A stretch of 64,000 nucleotides of DNA, taken from assembly GCF_014648435.1 (NCBI RefSeq), contig NZ_BMRC01000009.1, positions 62,001 through 126,000 on the forward strand, written 5' to 3'. The position numbers were made by a program, and so were the translations under genes. This stretch comes from Nonomuraea spiralis. GTDB lineage: Bacteria; Actinomycetota; Actinomycetes; Streptosporangiales; Streptosporangiaceae. The notes beneath the pieces were generated by a model that saw nothing but the letters and a program-made list of their open reading frames with translations, had not been told where the DNA came from and ran no database searches. Below are positions 32,571-41,648 of this stretch, one piece after another. Positions within the stretch are counted from its first letter, which is position 1. Each line of letters opens with the position of its first letter.

Positions 32571-33413
32571 TCACCCGGAACGATGGGCGGCCTTCTGGGG
32601 AGGAACCACGGCCACCGGGCACGCCGCGTGGTGCAGCACGCCGTGGCTGACCGAGCCCAGCACCGCGGAGGCGAACCCGCCCAGCCCGCGCGAGCCCACC
32701 ACGACCAGGTCGGCCGTGGAGGAGGCGTTCCTGAGGGCGGAGACCGGGTGGTCGCAGCGTTCGTCGTCCACGATCCGCACGTCCGGGTTCCGCTCCTTCC
32801 AGGGCATCACCTCCTGGAGGACGGCGTTCGCCTTCTCCTTGAAGTCCTCGGTGAGGACGCTGTAGGCGGCCGCGTACGAGGACAATATCGGGGGCTGCCA
32901 GGCGTGGAGCACCAGGAGCTCGGCGTCCTGGGCCCGTGCCTGCGTCACGGCGTACTCCATGGCCGCCTGGGAGTGGTGTCCGTCGTACCCGACCACGATC
33001 CTGCCGTGCCGTACCGTGGAGGCCTCGCGGACGACGACGACCGGCACCGGGGCGTGCCCGGCCAGCGCCAGGCTCGTGGAGCCGAGCACCATCCCGGCGA
33101 AGCCGCCCAATCCTCTGCTGCCCAGGACGAGGCTGTCGGCCTGGGCGGACTCCCGTATCAGGTCGCCGACCACCTGTCCGGGCAACATCTCCGTGACGAC
33201 CTCGATCCCGGGTGCGAGGCCGCGCGCCCGGTCCGCCGCCGCGTCCAGCATCCCCGAGCAGTACTGGACCGATCCGGAGTCGCGTGCCCACTGCTCGCAC
33301 ACGTGCACCAGGCGCAGCTCCAGCGAGCGCCTGCGGGCGTCCGACGCGGCCCACTCCACCGCCGCCACCGAAGGCGGGGATCCGTCCACGCACGCGATGA
33401 TCGGTCCGGCCAT
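32571..33413 (-). CDS. Universal stress protein (tandem domain), copy B
   Basis: 280 residues, two full USP domains. Domain 1 has 'IIACVDGSPPSVAAVEWAA' and 'LVLGSRGLGGFAGMVLGST'; domain 2 has 'RIVVGYDGHHSQAAMEYAV' and 'VVVGSRGLGGFASAVLGSV'. Both show the G-2x-G-9x-G(S/T) ATP-binding pattern. It is very close to the gene at 34517-35392, which lies in the opposite orientation, so the two form an inverted duplication around the third USP. ATG has GGGAG about 10 nt upstream. Confidence 0.92.
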   Translation of the reverse strand: MAGPIIACVDGSPPSVAAVEWAASDARRRSLELRLVHVCEQWARDSGSVQYCSGMLDAAADRARGLAPGIEVVTEMLPGQVVGDLIRESAQADSLVLGSRGLGGFAGMVLGSTSLALAGHAPVPVVVVREASTVRHGRIVVGYDGHHSQAAMEYAVTQARAQDAELLVLHAWQPPILSSYAAAYSVLTEDFKEKANAVLQEVMPWKERNPDVRIVDDERCDHPVSALRNASSTADLVVVGSRGLGGFASAVLGSVSHGVLHHAACPVAVVPPQKAAHRSG

Positions 33414-33442
33414 CTGTCTCGTCTCCCTCTGCTCGCCGACGA

Positions 33443-34348
33443 TCATCCCGGGGGCAGCCGTGGGTTCAGTACGGCGGCGGGGGCCACCGCGACCGGGCAC
33501 CAGGACTCGAGCAGGGCGGCCTGGGTCACCGGCCCGAGGAGCAGGCAGGGAGGCGCCTCGTTGCCCCGGTTGCCGAGCACGAGGAGCGTGGCGTCCCTGG
33601 TCGCGCCGAGCAGTACGCGCTGGGGGCGTTCGGTGACGAACTCGGTGATCACCGTCACCTCGGGGCACCGGCCGGCCAGGTGGGAGACGACTTCGCGGAA
33701 GCGGGTCTCCGCGCCTCTGCGCAGCGCGTGGGAGTCCACGAAGGGAAGCGGTTCCTGCCAGGTGGACGATCCGCAGTCCGCCCAGCAGCACAGTGCCGTC
33801 ACGACGCCCCCGCGCAGCGCGGCCTCGTCCAGGGCGAAGTCGAAGGCGGCCAGGCTGGCGGGCGAGCCGTCGAGGCCGACCACGATCCGGACGTCCTGGC
33901 CCGCGGACGACTGGACGGGCGGCCGTACGACGACCACGGGGGTGACGCTGTGCGCGGGCACCTGCACGGCGGCCGAGCCCACCTGGAGGCCGTCGAACCC
34001 GCCCTGCCCGCGAGATCCGAGCACGGTCAGCTCCGCCTCGCGCGCGGCCTCCAGGAGCACCGCCGAGGGTGTCCCCCTGCCCAGGAGCGGCTGGACGTCC
34101 AGGTCCGGGGCGAGCTCTCTGGCCCGGCGCAGGCCCTCGTCCACGATGCCGAGGGCGAGCGGTTCGAGCTGCTCGATGATCTCCTGGGCGACGGGCCTGG
34201 GGGCGTACGGCCAGTGCAGGGCGTGGCAGACGAGCAGGGGCGCCCCTCGCAGCCGGGCGTCCGCGACCGCCCAGTGCAGCGCGTGCCGGCTCGCGGGGGA
34301 GTCGTCGTAGCCGACGAGTACGGGCCGGCCGGCTTGTTGATGGCTCAC
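33443..34348 (-). CDS. Universal stress protein (tandem domain)
   Basis: 301 residues with two USP domains ('VLVGYDDSPASRHALHWAV' and 'RIVVGLDGSPASLAAFDFAL'). ATP loops are 'LTVLGSRGQGGFDGLQVGS' in domain 1 and a weaker 'LLVLGNRGNEAPPCLLLGP' in domain 2, where the second half lacks the canonical final Gly spacing. GTG start with GGAGG at 6 nt, which fixes the start although the frame is open further upstream. Divergent from the USP at 34517; the 168 nt between them hold both promoters. Confidence 0.92.
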   Translation of the reverse strand: MSHQQAGRPVLVGYDDSPASRHALHWAVADARLRGAPLLVCHALHWPYAPRPVAQEIIEQLEPLALGIVDEGLRRARELAPDLDVQPLLGRGTPSAVLLEAAREAELTVLGSRGQGGFDGLQVGSAAVQVPAHSVTPVVVVRPPVQSSAGQDVRIVVGLDGSPASLAAFDFALDEAALRGGVVTALCCWADCGSSTWQEPLPFVDSHALRRGAETRFREVVSHLAGRCPEVTVITEFVTERPQRVLLGATRDATLLVLGNRGNEAPPCLLLGPVTQAALLESWCPVAVAPAAVLNPRLPPG

Positions 34349-34516
34349 TGCCGCCTCCGGAAGAGGAATTGTCCGGGTCCTCCGATGATGAGCCTTCCCG
34401 CCGTCGTACAGACGAGCCCCACAGAGGAGGAAACTCTTGCCCTTTCCTGTTTGTGTCTTCTTGTCTGCTTCGGGAAGGGGAACGCCGAGGGAGTCCGTGG
34501 GTGAAGGAGGGGATCG

Positions 34517-35392
34517 ATGCGCCGCCGGATCGTGGCCGGCGTGGACGGATCCCCGTCCTCGACCGCCGCCGTGGAATGGGCCGCCGCCGACGCCCGGCGC
34601 AGAGGGCTGCCGCTGCGGATCGTGCACGTGTGCGAGCAGTGGTCCCAGGGCGTGGAGGGATCGCGGTACTGCGCGGGCGCGCTGGAGGCCGCCGCCGCGC
34701 GGGCCCGCGAGCTGGGCGGGGACGTCGAGGTGAGCGCCGAACTGCTGGCCGGCAACGTGATCGAGGCGCTCGCGGACGAGTCCGCCGCCGCCGACAGCCT
34801 GGTGCTGGGCAGCAGGGGCATGGGGGGATTCGCCGGCATGGTGCTCGGCTCGGTGGGCATGGCCGTGGCGGGGCACGCGGCCGGCACCGTCGTGATCGTC
34901 CGGGGCGCCGCCGACGCCCGGCACGGCCTGGTCGTGGTCGGCCACGACGGCTCAGAAGGCTCGCAGGCGGCCATGGCGTACGCCGTCGAGCAGGCCCGTA
35001 CGCGCTCCGCCCGCCTGCACGTGGTCTACGCCTGGCAGCCGCCGGTGGTCTCGCCGTACTGGGCGGCCTACAGCCGGCTGCTGGCCGACTCGTACGAGGA
35101 GGAGCAGCGGATGGCCCGCGCGCGGGTGACCCCCTGGCGCGGGGCGAACCCCGACATCGTGATCACCGACGAGCAGGTGCACGGCCATCCCGTGGCCGCT
35201 CTCACCGAGGCGTCGGCGATGGCGGACCTCGTCGTGCTCGGTTCGCGCGGCCTGGGCGGCTTCTCCTCCGCGGTGCTCGGCTCGGTGAGCCACGGCGTCC
35301 TGCACCACGCGCACTGCCCGGTGGCGGTGGTCCGGCCGCGCGGCCCGGTCATCGACGGACGAGACGCCGCAGGGCGGTCCGGCCCGGGGTGA
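34517..35392 (+). CDS. Universal stress protein (tandem domain), copy A
   Basis: 291 residues, two USP domains: 'RIVAGVDGSPSSTAAVEWAA' and 'LVVVGHDGSEGSQAAMAYAV', with ATP loops 'LVLGSRGMGGFAGMVLGSV' and 'LVVLGSRGLGGFSSAVLGSV'. Strong Shine-Dalgarno AAGGAGG 7 nt before ATG. Near-duplicate of the 32571-33413 gene in inverted orientation. Its 3' end overlaps the 3' end of the convergent P-type ATPase gene by 44 nt, so the last 14 or so codons of both are encoded on the same DNA. Confidence 0.92.
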   Translation: MRRRIVAGVDGSPSSTAAVEWAAADARRRGLPLRIVHVCEQWSQGVEGSRYCAGALEAAAARARELGGDVEVSAELLAGNVIEALADESAAADSLVLGSRGMGGFAGMVLGSVGMAVAGHAAGTVVIVRGAADARHGLVVVGHDGSEGSQAAMAYAVEQARTRSARLHVVYAWQPPVVSPYWAAYSRLLADSYEEEQRMARARVTPWRGANPDIVITDEQVHGHPVAALTEASAMADLVVLGSRGLGGFSSAVLGSVSHGVLHHAHCPVAVVRPRGPVIDGRDAAGRSGPG

Positions 35393-38051
35393 GCGCGCCG
35401 CGCGTGGTGAAGCGGTGGGCCCTGCGGTGCGTACGGTGGGCGGGGCTGCGCCTCCCACCCGGCAGACGCGCCGGAACGGCCCGGTAGAACCGGCGTTTGC
35501 CGAGCTCGATGAGGGCCAGATAGGCGACCACCATCAGCGCCAGCGCGAGGAAGAAGGGCCCGGGCAGCGGCTGGAACCCCAGAACGGGGGCGAGCGGCGT
35601 CACGGGGATGACCGCGCCGACGGCCACCACGCCGAGTGCCGCCAGCAGCAGCGGCAGGCTCGGACGGCTGCGGAGGAAGGGCACCCGCCTGGTCCGGATG
35701 GCGAAGACCACCAGGACCTGCGTGGCGAGGGACTCCACGAACCAGCCGGTGCGGAACAACGGCGGCCCGGCGTGGAAGACACCGAGCATCACCCCGAACG
35801 TGACGAAGTCGAACACCGAGCTGATCGGGCCGAAGAACAACATGAACCGCCGGATCAACGACACGTCCCAGCGGGAGGGCCGCCGCAGTTGCTCGGCGTC
35901 GACGTGGTCGGTGGGGATGGCCAGTTGGCTGGAGTCGTAGAGCAGGTTGTTGAGCAGGATCTGGGAGGGCAACATCGGCAGGAAGGGCAGGAAGGCCGAC
36001 GCCGCGGCGGCGGAGAACATGTTGCCGAAGTTGCTGGAGGTGCCCATCAGGACGTACTTCATCGTGTTGGCGAAGATCTGCCGGCCCTGGGTGACGCCGT
36101 CGGCCAGGATGTCGAGGTTCTTCTCCAGCAGCAGCACGTCGGCGGCGTCCTTGGCGACGTCGGTGGCCGCCTCGACGGAGATGCCCACGTCGGCGGCGTG
36201 CAGCGCGAGCGCGTCGTTGACGCCGTCGCCCAGGAAGGCCACGTCCAGGCCGCCGCGCCGCTGGGTCCGCACGATGCGCGCCTTGTGCTCCGGGCTGACC
36301 CGGGCGAACACGGTGGCCTGCTCGATGAGGGCGGCCAACCGGACGTCGTCGGCGGCCTCCACGTCCCGCCCGGTCAGTACGCGCCCGCCCGGCAGGCCGA
36401 GATCGGCGCACAACTTGGCGGCGACCGCCGGGTTGTCCCCGGTGAGCACCTTGACGGTGACGCCCAGCCGGGCCAGGCGTTCCAGCGCGTGCGAGGCGCC
36501 GGCCTTGGGCGGGTCGAGGAAGACCAGCAGGCCCTCGAAGGTGAGGTCGTGTTCGTCGGCGGGGGTCAGGGTGGTCTGAAGGGCGGCCGCGCCGGACAAC
36601 CGCCGGGTGGCCACCGCGACCACGCGGTTGCCCGCGGCGAACTCGGCGTCCAGCACGGCCCTGGCCTCGTCGGTGACGGCGGTGCAGCGCTCCAGCACGG
36701 CCTCGGGAGCGCCCTTGGTGACGACCAGCCGGCCTTCGCCGTCCTCGACCAGCACCGAGGCGGCCCGCCGTTCGTGGTCGAAGGGCACGACGGCCAGGCG
36801 GCGGAAGCGGGCCAGGCCGGTCCGGAGCGAGGCGGCGGCCGGGGCGTCCCACAGGGCGACGTCCAGCGGATTGCCGCTCGCCGCGCGGCCCGGCCCGCCG
36901 TCGTGACCGGCGGGCTGGTCGGCGGGCTGGTCCGCGGGCTGGTCCACGACGGCCTCGTTGCACAGCAGGCCGAGTTCCAGCACGTGGTCGGCGGGGTGGC
37001 CGTCCGGGCCGAGTGAGCGTACGAAGCTGATGCGTCCCTCGGTCAGGGTTCCGGTCTTGTCGGTGAACAGCAGGTCGACGTCCCCCAGGTCCTCGATGCA
37101 GACCAGCCGTTTGACCAGCACCTTGTGCTGCGCCAGCCGGCGGGTGCCCGCCGCCAGGCTGGTCGAGACCACGGCGGGCAGCAACTGGGGGGAGATGCCC
37201 ACGGCGATCGCCAGCGAGAACAGCAGCGCGTCCAGCACCGGGCGGTGCAGGACGAGGTTGATGACGAAGATCGCGGCGGTGAGCGCGGCGGCCACGCGGA
37301 CCAGCAGCATGGAGAAGTCACGCAGACCGATCTGGAACTCGGTCTCCGGATGGCGTTCGCCGAGTTGCAGCGCGATGCGCCCGAACTCGGTGCGTCCCCC
37401 GGTGGCCACCACCACGCCCGTGCCGGACCCGGCGTGCACCACCGTGCCCATCAGCGCGCAACTGGACAACTCGGCCAGCGCCGGGTCCGGGCCGACGGCC
37501 TCGGGGGTCTTGGCGACGGGCAGCGACTCACCGGTCAGCACCGACTCCTCGCACTCCAGCCCCGCCGTCGAGACCAGCCGCAGATCGGCCGGTACGACAT
37601 CCCCCAGCCGCAGCACGACCACGTCGCCCGGCACCAGCGTGACCACGTCGACCAGGCGCGGCCGGTCGTCACGCCGTACCAGGCAGCGGTGCCGGATCTG
37701 GGTGTGCAGCGCCTCGGCGGCCCGTTCCGCACGGTATTCGTTGAAGAAGCCCAGTCCGACGGACGCCGTCAGGATCACGCCGATGATCAGCGCGTCCGAC
37801 GACTCGCCGAGGAAGAACGAGGCGGCGGCGGTGACGGCCAGCAGGATCAGCAGGGGCGAGCGGAGCTGGCGGACCAGCACCGCCAGCCGCCGGGCCTTGT
37901 GGGTGCGCAGGGAGTTGGGCCCCACCGTGGACAGGCGGCGTTCGGCCTCGGCCTGGCTCAGGCCGCCGTCCCCGCTGTCCAGCCGGGCCGTCACGGCGGC
38001 GGCGGGCAGCCCGGCCGCGACCGTGACGTCCAGCGCGTCCTCGCCGGTCAC
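35349..38051 (-). CDS. mgtA: P-type ATPase, magnesium-translocating (P3B) type
   Basis: 900 residues. N-terminal cation-ATPase segment, actuator motif 'LTGESLPVAK' (172-181), phosphorylation motif DKTGTLT at Asp331, P-domain 'MVLTGDNPAV'-like 'KVLTGDNPAVAAKL' and hinge 'VAFLGDGVNDALAL', then a C-terminal membrane block. The transmembrane signature 'ISPQLLPAVVSTSLAAG' and the 'FFGPISSVFDFVTF' segment match MgtA/MgtB-type Mg2+ importers rather than Ca2+ or heavy-metal pumps. A small QPAD repeat (about residues 366-378) lies in the nucleotide-binding domain. GTG start with weak Shine-Dalgarno. Next to four USP genes and overlapping one. Possible leader regulation is noted separately. Confidence 0.9.
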   Translation of the reverse strand: MTGEDALDVTVAAGLPAAAVTARLDSGDGGLSQAEAERRLSTVGPNSLRTHKARRLAVLVRQLRSPLLILLAVTAAASFFLGESSDALIIGVILTASVGLGFFNEYRAERAAEALHTQIRHRCLVRRDDRPRLVDVVTLVPGDVVVLRLGDVVPADLRLVSTAGLECEESVLTGESLPVAKTPEAVGPDPALAELSSCALMGTVVHAGSGTGVVVATGGRTEFGRIALQLGERHPETEFQIGLRDFSMLLVRVAAALTAAIFVINLVLHRPVLDALLFSLAIAVGISPQLLPAVVSTSLAAGTRRLAQHKVLVKRLVCIEDLGDVDLLFTDKTGTLTEGRISFVRSLGPDGHPADHVLELGLLCNEAVVDQPADQPADQPAGHDGGPGRAASGNPLDVALWDAPAAASLRTGLARFRRLAVVPFDHERRAASVLVEDGEGRLVVTKGAPEAVLERCTAVTDEARAVLDAEFAAGNRVVAVATRRLSGAAALQTTLTPADEHDLTFEGLLVFLDPPKAGASHALERLARLGVTVKVLTGDNPAVAAKLCADLGLPGGRVLTGRDVEAADDVRLAALIEQATVFARVSPEHKARIVRTQRRGGLDVAFLGDGVNDALALHAADVGISVEAATDVAKDAADVLLLEKNLDILADGVTQGRQIFANTMKYVLMGTSSNFGNMFSAAAASAFLPFLPMLPSQILLNNLLYDSSQLAIPTDHVDAEQLRRPSRWDVSLIRRFMLFFGPISSVFDFVTFGVMLGVFHAGPPLFRTGWFVESLATQVLVVFAIRTRRVPFLRSRPSLPLLLAALGVVAVGAVIPVTPLAPVLGFQPLPGPFFLALALMVVAYLALIELGKRRFYRAVPARLPGGRRSPAHRTHRRAHRFTTRGALTPGRTALRRLVRR

Positions 38052-38183
38052 ACCGCTCGCCCGAGGCGTCGCACGTCCCGGCCTCCCCGCTCGGTCTGCT
38101 CCGGTACCGAGGACCAGCCGGACCGTCGCCTGCTCGCATCCCCGTCCTCACCTCTACCCAGGTGGCCGCGACGTGTCGCGCGT
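38052..38183 (-). promoter_or_regulatory. Leader/promoter region of the Mg-type P-ATPase gene
   Basis: 132 nt between the amidohydrolase stop and the ATPase start. It contains the element GGTGAGG (complement of 38146-38152), purine-rich G blocks and a hairpin CTCGGT…ACCGAG (38090-38111). GGTGAGG is also the opening consensus of M-box Mg2+ riboswitches (family knowledge), but the rest could not be matched by eye, so a structured leader is only a possibility. Confidence 0.3.
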
Positions 38184-41100
38184 TCAGTGGCCGTGGCAGC
38201 AGGACGTCCGGGCGCTCTCCAGCTGGACGGGGTCGTTCCACCAGTGGGCCGCCGTGCTCGGGTGGACGGGGACGCGCTCCCTGACCCTGCCGGAAGCCGG
38301 AGCGGCGGCCGTGGACTCGGCCTGGTCGGTGGTGGTGGCGGACGGGTACGGCGCGAGAAGCTGCTCGACGGTGTGGTGTCGCCCGCCGACGACGACGGCG
38401 GTGACGTTGGCGGCGTCCTCGATGCGGGACAGCGGGTCGCCGTCGATGAGGGCCAGGTCGGCGTACATGCCCTTGGCGATCCGGCCCAGCGGGAGACCGA
38501 GGTACGCCCCGGACGTGCTGGTCGCGGCGGTGAGCGTCTCCCGTGGGGTCAGGCCGTACTTGACCATGGCGCGCAGGTTCATGTGCAGGCTGATCCCGAG
38601 GTGATCGATGGGCGCGTCGGTGCCGGCGGTGACCACGCCGCCACCCCGGATCATCGCCGTGAGCTGCGCGACCTGGTTGGCGAGGTTCGTCCGGACCACC
38701 TGGACCGCCGCCGGGTCGGCGGTCCGCGCCGCGGTGACCGTCGCCTGGAGCGCCGCCGTGCGCCAGTTCGGGTAGAGACGGCGGACCCGTTCGTCGGTGA
38801 CCAGCGAGGTGTCCTCCCGGTAGAGGGTCGAGGAGTTGAACAGCGTGGGCGTCCTGGCCATCTTCGCGGCGTTGAACATGGAGATGACGTCGGAGTAGGC
38901 GGAGCCGACGTTCGTGACGGTGCGGGAGTAGCCGAACCGGTTGGTGGCGCCGACGTGCTCGGTCTGGTCGCCGCCCATGGCGATCGCCGGGTAGTGGTAG
39001 TGCGAGCTGACCGGTTTGCCCTGGCGGTGGGCCCAGTCGATGACCTCCTTGTGCCAGGCGACCGGCAGCCGTACGTAACACTTCATCAGGTCGTAGTCGA
39101 GGGCGGCGGCCCGCCGCAGTTCGAGCCGCAACTGGTCGTGGGAGTACGTCGGGCGCATGAAGTTGTAGTAGATGCGCGCCCCGTCGACGGCCTCGCCGGT
39201 GCCCAGGTAGCGCGGCGCCAGCCGGGCGCCCGACTGCACCGACTCCCGCTCCTCGACCATGTGGTACGCGGGCGAGCCGGGTGAACGCGTCGTCGTGACG
39301 CCCAGGGCGAGCCACAGCGGACCCTGCCGCGAGCCGTAGGCGTAGCCCTGCATCTCGCGGTGGTGGTGGATGTCGATCAGCCCCGGCATGACGAACCTGT
39401 CGCGGGCGTCGATCCGCGTGCCGGGCCTTCCCTCCCGGTGCGGTTCGATCGCGGCGATGCGCTGGCCTCGTACGACGATGTCGACGTCGCGGAGGACGCC
39501 GCCGGAGACGCCGTCCCACATACGACCGGCGTGGATGACGAGCTGATCGGGGCCGGGGTCGTTGCGCCAGGTCAGCCGTACCGGGATCGACCGGGCGGGT
39601 TTGCCGTCGAGGCGCGCGATCCTGAGGCGTCCCTCGTTCAGGTGGAGGAGGGCGGACGAGCCGCCTGCCCAGACGGGCGCGTCGGAGACGTCCCGGGTGA
39701 CCTGGCGGGCGCTGCCGGTGGGCCGTCCGGACCGGTCGACGGGCAGGACCCACAGGACCGACTCCATGGCGAAGGCGAGCATGGTGCCGTCGGGCGACCA
39801 GACGGGGCCGTCGTCACCGCGGGTCTGCAGGGAACGGTGGGGCGCTGGATCGACGTACGTGCCGGCGCCCGTGGCCCGGTCGACGAGCAGGATCTTCGAC
39901 AGCCCCTCGCGGTAGCGCCGCGAGTACGGCACCACCGCGGCCAGCGCGAGGGTCCTGCCGTCGGGCGACCAGGTCGGGCGGCCCGGCTCGAAGGTGGCGT
40001 CGAAGATCTTCCGCAGGTCGCCGGTGGCGACGTCCACGACCCACAGGGCGCCGTCCTGGTCCAGGTAGGCGATCTCCTTCCCGTCAGGGGACCACCGGAC
40101 CGACAGGGCGGCGGAGTCGGTCAGCCGGGTCACCTGGCGGTCGGCGCCGGTGGCCAGGTCGCGCACCCAGACGTTGAGGGTCCCGGTGCGGTCGGTGACG
40201 AACGCCAGCCGCCGCCCGTCCGGGGAGAAGTCCGGGTCGGCCTTCCACCAGCGGTCGCGGAAGAGCGGTTCCGGGGTGCCGCCGTCGCGCATCAGGTAGA
40301 TGTCGTTGAGGGCGCGGAAGGCGATGGCGGACCCGTCCGGGGACACGGCCGGGCTGCCGATCCCGACGACGGGGAACGACCCGGGCGCGTCGAACACGCG
40401 CACCTTCTTCTCGTACGCCGGGGTCGTCGTCGTCAGGGCGGCGGTGAAGCCGATCGTGCCGACGGACGCGGAGCCGAGTCGGCGGACCTTGATGGTGCCC
40501 GCGGAGGTGTAGAAATACCGTCCGTCGGCGGCGAAGCGGGCGCGGAACGGGAAGACCTCCTCGCCGGTGACGAGGGGGCCCGCGGTGCCGGCCAGGTCGT
40601 TGGCGCCCGAACGGAAGTGGTGGTAGGCGAGGTCGGTGCCGTTCGGCAACCAGGACGGCTGGTGGATCACCTGACCGGCGGGCACCGTGACCGCGGTGCG
40701 GCGCGCGCCGGTGGCGACCTCGACGACGTCGATCCTGGTGTCGGCGACGACGAACGCGATCTTGCTGCCGTCGGGCGACCAGGCCGGCTCGTACTCCTCG
40801 GCGGAGGTCTCGGTCAGGACGTGGGTCGCTCCGGTGGCGACGTCGAGAAGGTGGATGCCGTAGCTGCCCCCGGCGTCGGAGGAGTAGGCGATGGTACGCC
40901 CGTCCGGGCTGTGGCGGGGCTCCCGGTGATCGTACGGGCCGGTGGTCAACTGCTTGATCGCGGACCCGTCGGGGCGGATCGTCCACAGGTTGAAGACGCC
41001 GTCGCGGTAGGACTGGAACACGATCGTGGAGCCGTCCGGGGACCAGTCGGGCTGGGCGATGTCGTACAGGTCGCTGGTGAGCCTGCGGGCGGTGCCCCCG

Positions 41101-41345
41101 GAGGCGGAGCAGACCCACAGGACGCCGAGCAGGTCGAAGGCGAGCAGGCGGCCGTCGGGCGAGGGCGCGACGCCGAAGTCGGTGCCGGAGGCGACGGGCG
41201 TCCGGTCCGTGCTCCCCGCCGTGCCGGCCCTCGCGGGCGGGGGCGGGGCGAGCATGGCGGCGAGGGCGGCGCCGCCACCCGCCAGGACGGTCCGGCGGGA
41301 CGGGCGGGAGGCGAATCCGCCGGGGGGAACCGGTGAGTGAGACAT
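38184..41345 (-). CDS. Secreted beta-propeller/amidohydrolase fusion protein
   Basis: 1053 residues. Tat-type signal 'SRRTVLAGGGAALAAML' at the N terminus. Residues about 50-590 form TolB/WD40-like propeller blades with repeated 'SPDG' motifs ('DWSPDGSTIVFQSY', 'RHSPDGRTIAYSSD', 'DFSPDGRRLAFVTD'). The C-terminal amidohydrolase domain (about 600-990) has metal ligands in 'GLIDIHHHREMQ', a later His in 'VSSHYHYPAIAMGG' and Asp in 'VVTAGTDAPIDH'. This fusion is common in actinobacteria and Bacteroidetes; it probably hydrolyses peptides or cyclic amides outside the cell, substrate unknown. The last 60 residues are low-complexity and end in CCHGH, a possible metal-binding tail. Confidence 0.88.
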   Translation of the reverse strand: MSHSPVPPGGFASRPSRRTVLAGGGAALAAMLAPPPPARAGTAGSTDRTPVASGTDFGVAPSPDGRLLAFDLLGVLWVCSASGGTARRLTSDLYDIAQPDWSPDGSTIVFQSYRDGVFNLWTIRPDGSAIKQLTTGPYDHREPRHSPDGRTIAYSSDAGGSYGIHLLDVATGATHVLTETSAEEYEPAWSPDGSKIAFVVADTRIDVVEVATGARRTAVTVPAGQVIHQPSWLPNGTDLAYHHFRSGANDLAGTAGPLVTGEEVFPFRARFAADGRYFYTSAGTIKVRRLGSASVGTIGFTAALTTTTPAYEKKVRVFDAPGSFPVVGIGSPAVSPDGSAIAFRALNDIYLMRDGGTPEPLFRDRWWKADPDFSPDGRRLAFVTDRTGTLNVWVRDLATGADRQVTRLTDSAALSVRWSPDGKEIAYLDQDGALWVVDVATGDLRKIFDATFEPGRPTWSPDGRTLALAAVVPYSRRYREGLSKILLVDRATGAGTYVDPAPHRSLQTRGDDGPVWSPDGTMLAFAMESVLWVLPVDRSGRPTGSARQVTRDVSDAPVWAGGSSALLHLNEGRLRIARLDGKPARSIPVRLTWRNDPGPDQLVIHAGRMWDGVSGGVLRDVDIVVRGQRIAAIEPHREGRPGTRIDARDRFVMPGLIDIHHHREMQGYAYGSRQGPLWLALGVTTTRSPGSPAYHMVEERESVQSGARLAPRYLGTGEAVDGARIYYNFMRPTYSHDQLRLELRRAAALDYDLMKCYVRLPVAWHKEVIDWAHRQGKPVSSHYHYPAIAMGGDQTEHVGATNRFGYSRTVTNVGSAYSDVISMFNAAKMARTPTLFNSSTLYREDTSLVTDERVRRLYPNWRTAALQATVTAARTADPAAVQVVRTNLANQVAQLTAMIRGGGVVTAGTDAPIDHLGISLHMNLRAMVKYGLTPRETLTAATSTSGAYLGLPLGRIAKGMYADLALIDGDPLSRIEDAANVTAVVVGGRHHTVEQLLAPYPSATTTDQAESTAAAPASGRVRERVPVHPSTAAHWWNDPVQLESARTSCCHGH

Positions 41346-41648
41346 CGGGGGATTTCACTCCAATATTCACGCATGGTCAGATAGTCATCGAGCCGCCGCC
41401 ATTTGGAGAACGACGTCGGCGAACGGCTGGATGTGATGACACACGATTCCTGGTCCGCGGCGGATTACGTTATCGGCCGGGAGCTCTTCCGGTTGACCAT
41501 CGCCGCCACCTGCCTGCCTGCGGCTCATACGCTCATCGAGGCCAGCGGGACCTGTTCGCCCCGCATACGTGCACAAGAATGTGCATACGTCCGCCGGAAG
41601 AATTGGTCAAGAGCCGCCGAACCGTTTTCACCCTGCGGCGTCCGGTGC
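41346..41648. other. 303-nt intergenic region, lower GC than its surroundings
   Basis: Lies upstream of the amidohydrolase gene and downstream of the DUF1707 gene (both minus strand). No credible gene. It holds the compact repeat at 41563-41590 listed next, and AT-rich stretches around 41350-41420 and 41570-41630 that could be promoter DNA. Confidence 0.5.
41563..41590. repeat. Nested direct and inverted repeat
   Basis: GCATACGT occurs at 41563-41570 and 41583-41590. Between and overlapping them TGCACA (41570-41575) and TGTGCA (41580-41585) form an inverted repeat with a 4-nt spacer. The symmetric 28-nt element, about 220 nt upstream of the amidohydrolase start, resembles a regulator binding site. 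Confidence 0.5.

Noticed and set aside
34349..34516. DevR/OsdR-type hypoxia box between the divergent USP genes.
   Set aside because: Only loose half-sites such as GGGTCC are present; no inverted GGGAC-type motif with proper spacing.
36905..36950. Short 12-nt tandem repeats in the P-type ATPase gene (QPAD repeats).
   Set aside because: A minor in-frame low-complexity patch in the nucleotide-binding domain; no sign of a mobile or regulatory element.
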